Below are positions 30,161 to 36,477 of a DNA stretch of 36,477 nt, in pieces (within the stretch, counting starts at the first letter, position 1; the number at the start of each line of letters is the position of its first letter). The DNA is from an uncultured Adlercreutzia sp. (lineage in GTDB: Bacteria > Actinomycetota > Coriobacteriia > Coriobacteriales > Eggerthellaceae). The notes below the pieces were generated by a model, which did not search any database, had not been told where the DNA came from, and worked only from the letters and a program-made list of their open reading frames with translations. The DNA lies in NCBI GenBank assembly GCA_947426355.1, contig CANEDU010000006.1, forward strand, positions 1 through 36,477, written 5' to 3'. The translations under genes and the position numbers were made by a program.

Positions 30161-30406
30161 TTATCGCCAAAGAGCACCACCGTCAATGCGGCAATCATCC
30201 CATCGGCGAGCTACGGCCCTCCCCGCCAACGAGAAGCGAGCGCGCAACGAGCGGGCGCCCTTCTCGGTTTTCACCACCACCATGAACAGCGCCAGCACGG
30301 TGGCGCCCGGCACAGCCACCTCACCGGTCTTCGCCGAGAACTCCGCAGGCGGATGCCCGGCAACTAAAACGCCGACGGCTTGGGCCTCGTCGGCGGACAC
30401 AGCCAT
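30161..30406 (-). CDS. Possible small hypothetical protein coupled to uspA
   Basis: 81-aa ORF whose ATG overlaps the uspA stop (TAATG); no recognised family, could be spurious. Confidence 0.3.
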   Translation of the reverse strand: MAVSADEAQAVGVLVAGHPPAEFSAKTGEVAVPGATVLALFMVVVKTEKGARSLRARFSLAGRAVARRWDDCRIDGGALWR

Positions 30407-30837
30407 TAGCGGCAGTCGCCTTCTTTCGCGATGAGGACGGTCGCGGGCGATTCTTTGGTGACCGCGTAGCTGACCGAGCCGAGGAAGCCCTTCACGCCGC
30501 CCTGGCCGCGGCTGCCCATGATGATGAGGTCACAGCCCTCTTCCTTCGCGCAGTTCACGATGAGGTCGGCCGGCGAGGTGCCCTTGAGCACCTTCACCTC
30601 CGTGGGGTTCACCATATCAGCGGCGATGGCCTCAAGCTCGTCGCGCACGGCCATGGCGTCGTCCACCATCACCGTGTCCATGCCGGCAGCGGCCGACCCC
30701 GACGAGAACAGGCGCATGACGTGCACGAGCACCACCTCCACCGCAGGGTTCTGGGCGGCTATCTCGCGCATCACCTCGAGGGCGCGATGCGACGGCGCGC
30801 TCCCGTCATAGGCCACGAGGATTTTCTTGCACCACAT
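30406..30837 (-). CDS. Universal stress protein (UspA family)
   Basis: KKILVAYDGSAPSHRALEVM...CDLIIMGSRGQGGVKGFLGSVSYAVTKESPATVLIAKE (ATP-binding G-2x-G-9x-G-S motif). Confidence 0.93.
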   Translation of the reverse strand: MWCKKILVAYDGSAPSHRALEVMREIAAQNPAVEVVLVHVMRLFSSGSAAAGMDTVMVDDAMAVRDELEAIAADMVNPTEVKVLKGTSPADLIVNCAKEEGCDLIIMGSRGQGGVKGFLGSVSYAVTKESPATVLIAKEGDCR

Positions 30838-31031
30838 GGGGCGTCCTTTCTGCCAGCGAATCTGCTAGACGGGCCGTCAAGTCCACCGACCATTGTAGCC
30901 CCGCCATGCAACCCCCACGGTTTCTTTGCAAAGTTGTTGAAAAGGACGACTGTCGCTCAGCTCGGCACCACGCCCGAACCACTGCACGAGCATTCCGCCG
31001 GCAGCTGCTCGTCAATGCCGTCCGCCAGACG

Positions 31032-32549
31032 CTACTCCCCCGCCGCCTCCACCACGTCGATGAGCTCCTGCTGCGAGTGCACGCCCAGCTTCGCATAGAT
31101 GTTCTGCACGTGAGTCTTCACCGTGTTGCGCGACAGCACCAGCTTCTCCTGAATATAGGCAGCGTTGCGCCCGTGGGCCAGAAGACACAGAACCTCGCTC
31201 TCGCGCGGCGTGAGGCCGAAGGCCGCCGACGTCTCGACGCACCGGACCTCAAGCCCGTCGGCCACAGGCTCCGAGGGGGTCGACGGGCACACGGGCGCTT
31301 CAGAGCCGCCGCCATCGACCGCCCCCGTAAGACCACCATCGGCCTTCCCAACGTCGCCGAGCGACCCTGCGCCCACGCGCAGCGGCGCCACGGCCTCCAC
31401 TCCATCGATAGTACCTTGGAAGCTGAACCCCTTGAGCGCCGTGAGGTTCACCGCCTGAAAGCCGAACAGCACCACCGCCACCAGGGTGGAGATGGCGAGG
31501 CTCCCCTCCAAGGCCCCCGTCCAATGCCCGAAGGTCGCGCCACATAGAAGCCCGAAGGACGAGGCGGCGCGCCCCCACGCGAACACGGCAAGGGCGTTCA
31601 CCTTGTTGCGCGCGCCGATGGAGGCGAGCACGAACCACATGAGCACCTCGAAGCACTCGCTGCCCGCGAACAGAAGGCCGTTCACCAGCGCCGCATGGGC
31701 CACATCCACACGCCCGTTGAGCACGATGATGGACAGGAAGCCCGCCGTTACGAGCAGGGCGGCCGCCTCGTAGAGAATGTCGGCCTTGGGTTGGCGCGGC
31801 AGCAGGGCCAAGACGAGCAGGAGACCTAAGGGTATAACGCCGAGCATCGTGGTCTGCGGCGCCCCGTCCACGGTCTCGAAGGTGAGCGCGAAGCCGTAGG
31901 CGATGCGGAAGACGAAGATGGCCACGAACAGCCCATGGGCGAAGGGCAGGTAGGAGGCGGGCTGGGTGATGGATGTCTCCCGCGCAGGCGCCGCACCGCC
32001 CATGACGGCGAGCATCTCGAGCGCGAGAGGGCGGCAGACCGCGTACATCACGAACATGATGGATACCAGCACCGCCACGGCCACGTCGGCCCCCGCGAAG
32101 GAGAACGGGATGCGCAGAAGATAGCTCAGGCCGAACGCCGAGGCGATACACAGCATGCACGAGCGCCGCCCCAGCGTGCACAGGGAAATGCCCGCGAGCA
32201 CCACGATCCAACGAGATCCGACCGACCGCAGGCACGAGCCCGCTACGAGCATGAAGGGGTTGTGCTGCCACAGATCAATCAGAATGAGCATATAACCTAA
32301 TGAATAGAGGGCCAGAGACGTCAGAGTCATCGGCCCCTCCTTGATGGAGGACGGGCGGTTCAGCGCCCATACGGCGAGCACGGTCAGCGTGGCCACGCCC
32401 ACCGCCGAGGATATGTCGCGCGCCTCGGGAGCCAGGCCGACGAAATGGGGGTAGAGGTACACGTTGGTAAGCCACGTACCGAACACCTCGATGGTCAAAG
32501 CCACTAGGCAGCGCAGCCATGCGCCGCGAACCGTTGTCGTCGAATGCAA
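31032..32549 (-). CDS. Membrane-anchored LuxR-family transcriptional regulator
   Basis: About twelve hydrophobic N-terminal segments followed by LTPRESEVLCLLAHGRNAAYIQEKLVLSRNTVKTHVQNIYAKLGVHSQQELIDVV (LuxR HTH). Confidence 0.88.
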   Translation of the reverse strand: MHSTTTVRGAWLRCLVALTIEVFGTWLTNVYLYPHFVGLAPEARDISSAVGVATLTVLAVWALNRPSSIKEGPMTLTSLALYSLGYMLILIDLWQHNPFMLVAGSCLRSVGSRWIVVLAGISLCTLGRRSCMLCIASAFGLSYLLRIPFSFAGADVAVAVLVSIMFVMYAVCRPLALEMLAVMGGAAPARETSITQPASYLPFAHGLFVAIFVFRIAYGFALTFETVDGAPQTTMLGVIPLGLLLVLALLPRQPKADILYEAAALLVTAGFLSIIVLNGRVDVAHAALVNGLLFAGSECFEVLMWFVLASIGARNKVNALAVFAWGRAASSFGLLCGATFGHWTGALEGSLAISTLVAVVLFGFQAVNLTALKGFSFQGTIDGVEAVAPLRVGAGSLGDVGKADGGLTGAVDGGGSEAPVCPSTPSEPVADGLEVRCVETSAAFGLTPRESEVLCLLAHGRNAAYIQEKLVLSRNTVKTHVQNIYAKLGVHSQQELIDVVEAAGE

Positions 32550-32810
32550 GGCGCCCCTTCCTCCCCGTTATTCGGCACCGGCGCAAGCGTATCCCATTCC
32601 ACCCCGCTTTGACAAGGGGAAACGACCAATCTGGTACCAGCAGGGTGAGAGGACGCTGCGCCCAATCCAGCGCCAAAATGGTCCCTTTGTGGCGAGGACA
32701 AGCGACGGCGCGCGGAGCATGATGCAACCAGTCGATGCAGCGGCCCCATGGGAGAGGGCCGACGCAGGGGCCTTGAGCCCCGCGAGCATCTTGAACCCAA
32801 GGAGGGACCC

Positions 32811-34547
32811 ATGAAATCTCTGAGCACGAACGTTTCCCGTCGCAGCTTCCTCACCGGCGCCACCGCCGCCGGCGCCCTTGCGGCCCTGGGCCTGGCCGGC
32901 TGCGCGCCGCAGACCACCACGAGCGCTGCGGGCACCGCAGCCGAGGAAGAGGGCGCGGCCCTGGCCGACACCGGCAGCGACTGGCTCGGCACCGCCCCCG
33001 AGATCGCCGAGGGCGACATCGTCGAGACCCGCGACACCGAGCTGCTCATCATCGGCGCCGGCAACGGCGGCATGGCCGCCGCGGCCACGGCGGCCGATTT
33101 GGGGCTCGACTTCACCCTGTGCGAGAAGACCGGCTCCATCCAGCGCACCCGCCATTGGTTCGGTGCCATCAACACCAAGTACACCAAGGAAGCCGGCATC
33201 GAGATTGACACCGCCAAGCTTTTGAACGAGTTCACCCGCTACGCCTCCGGCCAGGCCGACCAGCGCGTCGTGCGCGTGTGGATCGACGAGAGCGCCGAGG
33301 TGACCGACTGGCTCGACCCCATCCTCACCGCCGCGGGTATGACCTGTGCCTTCGATACCAACGTCGACCACGAGACCGGCGGCACCGACTTCAACATCTT
33401 CCCCATGGAGCACTACTACTCCGGCGAGGACGCTGCCGGCGAGAAGCTGGAGCGCAACAAGGTGCTGCTCGCCTACATCAACGAGCGCGGTTACGACGTC
33501 ACTTACAACCACAGCCTGGCCAAGCTTGTGCAGGACGACGCCGGTAAGGTGACGGGCGCCATCTTCGAGACCCCCGACGGCTACGTGCAGATCAACGCTG
33601 CGAAGGGCGTGCTGCTGACCACCGGCGGCTATGTGTCCAACGCCGATATGCTGCGCGCCTGCAACCCCATGGTGGAGCGCTGCGTCACCCTGCAGTACGG
33701 CTCGCCGAACAACACCGGCGACGGCATCAAGGCCGCCATGCACATCGGCGCCCGCAAAGACGCCGTGGGCGCGCCCATGATCTTCGACCGCGGCGCGGTG
33801 CTTCCCGGCGAGAACGCCGGCATCGTGAGCGAGCCGGGCGAGCCCGCCACTTTCGTCGGCACCGACAAGCAGTTCAACCTGGGCAGCCAGCCGCTCATGA
33901 AGGTGGCCCGCGACGGCAAGCGCTTCGTGAACGAGTCCACCCCCTACGACTTCTGCTGCTTCGCCGCCGCCGGCAACGAGGGCGGCGTGTTCTGCCAGGT
34001 GTTCGACTCCAACCTGAAGGAGGACGTGAAGCGCTTCAACACCATCGGCTGCTCGCGCCAGACCCAGCAGCTCCTCGCCAAGGAGGCCGACACCCCGCTC
34101 GATGAGATCTACGCCGACCAGCTGGAGAAGGGCACCATGGTGAAGGCCGACACCATGGACGAGCTGGCCGACAAGCTCGGTTTTGCGGGCGAGGCCAAGG
34201 AGGCCTTCCTCGCCGAGGTGGACAAGTACAACGGCTTCTTCGACGCCCAGAAGGACGCCGACTTCGGCAAGGAGGCCTACCGCCTGTCCGAGCTGCGCCA
34301 AGCACCCTTCTACGGCATCTGGTACGGCGGCTCCATCCTGACCACGGTGGACGGCCTACGCATCAACCCCGACATGCAGGTGCTCAACGAGGAGGGCCAC
34401 GCGATCGAGGGCCTGTACGCCGCAGGCGACTGCTCGGGCAGCGTGTTCGCCAACAACTACCCCGAGTACATCGTGGGCTGCGCGTGCGGGCGCACCATCA
34501 CCTTCAGCCGCCACGCCGTGCGCCACATGGCCGGCGACCTGGCCTAA
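32811..34547 (+). CDS. Tat-exported, putative lipoprotein FAD-binding fumarate-reductase-superfamily flavoprotein
   Basis: Tat motif SRRSFLTG plus lipobox LAGC; ELLIIGAGNGGMAAAATAADLGLDFTLCEK (FAD Rossmann); GKRFVNE; IEGLYAAGDCSGS. SD ggaggg upstream. Confidence 0.9.
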   Translation: MKSLSTNVSRRSFLTGATAAGALAALGLAGCAPQTTTSAAGTAAEEEGAALADTGSDWLGTAPEIAEGDIVETRDTELLIIGAGNGGMAAAATAADLGLDFTLCEKTGSIQRTRHWFGAINTKYTKEAGIEIDTAKLLNEFTRYASGQADQRVVRVWIDESAEVTDWLDPILTAAGMTCAFDTNVDHETGGTDFNIFPMEHYYSGEDAAGEKLERNKVLLAYINERGYDVTYNHSLAKLVQDDAGKVTGAIFETPDGYVQINAAKGVLLTTGGYVSNADMLRACNPMVERCVTLQYGSPNNTGDGIKAAMHIGARKDAVGAPMIFDRGAVLPGENAGIVSEPGEPATFVGTDKQFNLGSQPLMKVARDGKRFVNESTPYDFCCFAAAGNEGGVFCQVFDSNLKEDVKRFNTIGCSRQTQQLLAKEADTPLDEIYADQLEKGTMVKADTMDELADKLGFAGEAKEAFLAEVDKYNGFFDAQKDADFGKEAYRLSELRQAPFYGIWYGGSILTTVDGLRINPDMQVLNEEGHAIEGLYAAGDCSGSVFANNYPEYIVGCACGRTITFSRHAVRHMAGDLA

Positions 34548-34605
34548 GCGGGAATTGCGGGCAGCAGGCGCTCCCCTCCCTCGCCAGCTGCCGCTTCCAT
34601 AGCAA

Positions 34606-34632
34606 GAGGGCTCAGCGTAGCGCTGAGCCCTC
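34606..34632. terminator. Bidirectional terminator between flavoprotein and HD gene
   Basis: gagggctcagcg-tag-cgctgagccctc perfect stem at convergent gene ends. Confidence 0.85.
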
Positions 34633-34665
34633 TTTCATATATGGAGCGAAGCCTCCGGCGCTTCC

Positions 34666-35265
34666 CTATTCTGCGACGAAGGTGTCGCGGTCGGGAGCGA
34701 AGGACTGCATGGCCTCGATGGTGCGGGCAAAGAGCTCGTCCAGCTCCCAGCCGAGCATCTCGGCGCCCGAGGCGATGACCTCGCGGCTCACGCCGGCGGC
34801 GAAGCGCTTGTCCTTGTACTTCTTCTTGAGCGACTTCACGTTGAAGTCCATGACGCTCTTGCTCGGACGCATGACGATGGCCGCGCCGATAAGCCCCGTC
34901 AGCTCCTCGGTGGCGAACAGGATCTTCTCCATCTGAAGCTCGGGCTTGGGCAGCTCGGGGTTGAAGTCGGAGGTGTGCGACTGGATGGCGCGGATGAGCT
35001 CGGGCGTGCCGTCGGCCGCCTCGATGAGCGGCGCGGCGTAGATGGTGTGCAGCTCCGGCTCGTCGTCGTGCTCTTCCCAGTCCAGATCGTGCAATAGGCC
35101 CACGATGCCCCAGAACTCCTCGTTTTCCGGGTCGTACTCGCGGGCGAAGTAGCGCATGGTCTGCTCCACCGTCTCGCCGTGCTCCAGGTGGAAGGGGTCC
35201 TTGTTGTGGGCGGCGAGCAGCTCGTAGGCCTCCTCGCGCGTCATGCCGGCGGAAAGCGCTGTCAT
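34666..35265 (-). CDS. HD-domain hydrolase
   Basis: HLEHGETVEQTMRYFAREY...WGIVGLLHDLDWEEHDDEPELHT...AIQSHTSD: HD metal-binding pattern. Start chosen with gaggag SD. Confidence 0.82.
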   Translation of the reverse strand: MTALSAGMTREEAYELLAAHNKDPFHLEHGETVEQTMRYFAREYDPENEEFWGIVGLLHDLDWEEHDDEPELHTIYAAPLIEAADGTPELIRAIQSHTSDFNPELPKPELQMEKILFATEELTGLIGAAIVMRPSKSVMDFNVKSLKKKYKDKRFAAGVSREVIASGAEMLGWELDELFARTIEAMQSFAPDRDTFVAE

Positions 35266-35390
35266 GAACATCTCCTCTCGTCTCTTGTTTTCGCTTGAAG
35301 CCACTATAGCGGTAATTTCCCGCGGCGCGCTAGGGGCATGCTCCAAAACAAAAGCAATCCTGTTGGGTCTCCGAACAAACTTTTGCCCCA

Positions 35391-35581
35391 AATTTGCGAA
35401 AAAAGCGGGATTGTTAGACATTGGCGGCGAGACAGCGCGGTCATGGGCTTTCCTGAAATTCGATGCTCTCAGAATACACTGGCCTGAACTGGCATTTTGC
35501 ACAGCCAAGATAACGACGCAAAAGAGGCGGCCCACATCCTCGCTGCCGAGATGTCTAACAATCCCGCTTTTTTCGCAAATT
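35391..35581. repeat. 191-bp non-coding element with perfect 31-bp inverted terminal repeats
   Basis: aatttgcgaaaaaagcgggattgttagacat (35391-35421) and its exact reverse complement (35551-35581). Confidence 0.9.
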
Positions 35582-35726
35582 ACAGAGGAAAACGGCACCT
35601 TCGGCCAAGCAGCGCGGGGAAGGAACGACAGGAGCGCCGCCGGACCAAGAAGCGCGGCGCCAGACCGCTTTTTGTACTGACAGACGCCTAGCAAACGTGG
35701 CATCCGCGCAGAAAAGACTGCCGAGC

Positions 35727-36477
35727 CTAGAACACCACGCCAAGCCCGTTGCAGATGAGACCCCAGAACACGCCCATGGCGTACAGCACGGCGATGATGG
35801 CCACGTTCTGCCTCCAGTGGCGGTTGGCGCGCACGAGCACGAGCAGGCCCACGCCGGCGCTCACAAGCAGGCCCGCGAGCATGGCTCCGGCACCGAGCAC
35901 CCCCTCCACATACAGCTGGGCGATAACCACGCTGGCGGCGCAGTTTGGGATAAGGCCCACGAGCGCCGTGGCGAACACGGAGAAGCTCGGGTTCTCGCCG
36001 AGGAACTGGGCGAGCGCGTCCTCCCCCACCGTTTCCAGCACCACGTTCAGCGCGATGGTAATGAGGAAGATGAACAGCGTCACCTGCACGGTGTGCTTCG
36101 TGGCGCTCTTCAGAATGCTCTTCCACCCATGGCCATGGCTGTGGGTGTGCTCCACATCGTCGTGGTGCTCGTAGGCGCGCTCGGGAGCTTGCTCGCAGGC
36201 ATGGCAGTCGTGGTTGCAGCCGCACTGGTCCTGTTCGCATAGCTCGTGGATGCGCAGGCATTCCTTGTCGCGGCGCGCGAGGCGCAGCACCGCATCCACG
36301 ATGAACCCCATGACCATGCCGATGACCACCTTCGCGCCCATGATGGACAGGATGGTGTTGCCTGGCACAGCCTCGGCCAGAAAAATCGGCAGCATCTCGT
36401 CGGAGGTAGAAAGAAATACGGCGAAGAGCGTGCCCAGCGTGATGACGCGGCCGGCATACAGCGTGGCCGCAGCGGCC
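35727..36477 (-). CDS. ArsP_2-like (10TM heavy-metal exporter / arsenic-efflux-type) permease, N-terminus outside window
   Basis: Frame remains open to the window edge: ...GRVITLGTLFAVFLSTSDEMLPIFLAEAVPGNTILSIMGAKVVIGMVMGF; His/Cys-rich loop; LVGLIPNCAASVVIAQLYVEG. Confidence 0.75.
   Translation of the reverse strand, partial: AAAATLYAGRVITLGTLFAVFLSTSDEMLPIFLAEAVPGNTILSIMGAKVVIGMVMGFIVDAVLRLARRDKECLRIHELCEQDQCGCNHDCHACEQAPERAYEHHDDVEHTHSHGHGWKSILKSATKHTVQVTLFIFLITIALNVVLETVGEDALAQFLGENPSFSVFATALVGLIPNCAASVVIAQLYVEGVLGAGAMLAGLLVSAGVGLLVLVRANRHWRQNVAIIAVLYAMGVFWGLICNGLGVVF

Noticed and set aside
32568-34301. 577-aa minus-strand ORF
   Set aside because: Antisense to the Tat flavoprotein; Val/Leu/Gly/His-rich shadow frame.
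35243-35680. 145-aa plus-strand ORF crossing the inverted-repeat element
   Set aside because: Reads through both inverted repeats, lacks an SD-supported start and any domain; treated as non-coding.

Overview
The window looks like a high-GC, mostly core-genome segment of an anaerobic actinobacterium. An Eggerthellaceae / Coriobacteriia origin is my inference from the TM-LuxR plus Tat-lipoprotein flavin-reductase pair and from the AbiEi/Vsr-like protein. Left to right it holds: a truncated ABC-F ATPase running into a poly-C/G-eroded contig end; an MFS exporter; pth-prs-glmU; a csoR-copA copper operon; acpP-hpf; nhaA; an AbiEi/Vsr-nuclease-like protein; folC; a CorA-type transporter; a family-4 UDG; alr; mogA/moeA; a TIGR00300 (LOR/SDH, ornithine-cyclodeaminase-like) protein; eno; an EamA permease; ecfT; the infA-rpmJ-rpsM-rpsK-rpsD-rpoA-rplQ cluster; gshA; tRNA-Gln and tRNA-Lys; a universal stress protein; a divergent membrane LuxR regulator / secreted flavoprotein reductase pair; an HD-domain protein; and a truncated ArsP_2-like metal permease. 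Most unusual signals: (1) a seven-copy, 23-bp tandem array between a CsoR-operator promoter and csoR, with an ATG in every copy, the predicted csoR start codon in register as the last copy, and one upstream ORF ending in an ATGA overlap with it; (2) a family of ~150-165 bp non-coding elements with TGGCA...GAGGCGC inverted termini, one of which supplies the FolC stop codon; (3) a separate 191-bp element with perfect 31-bp inverted repeats; (4) a flavin reductase that seems to lack the canonical fumarate-reductase catalytic motifs. No CRISPR array, prophage or transposase was found.
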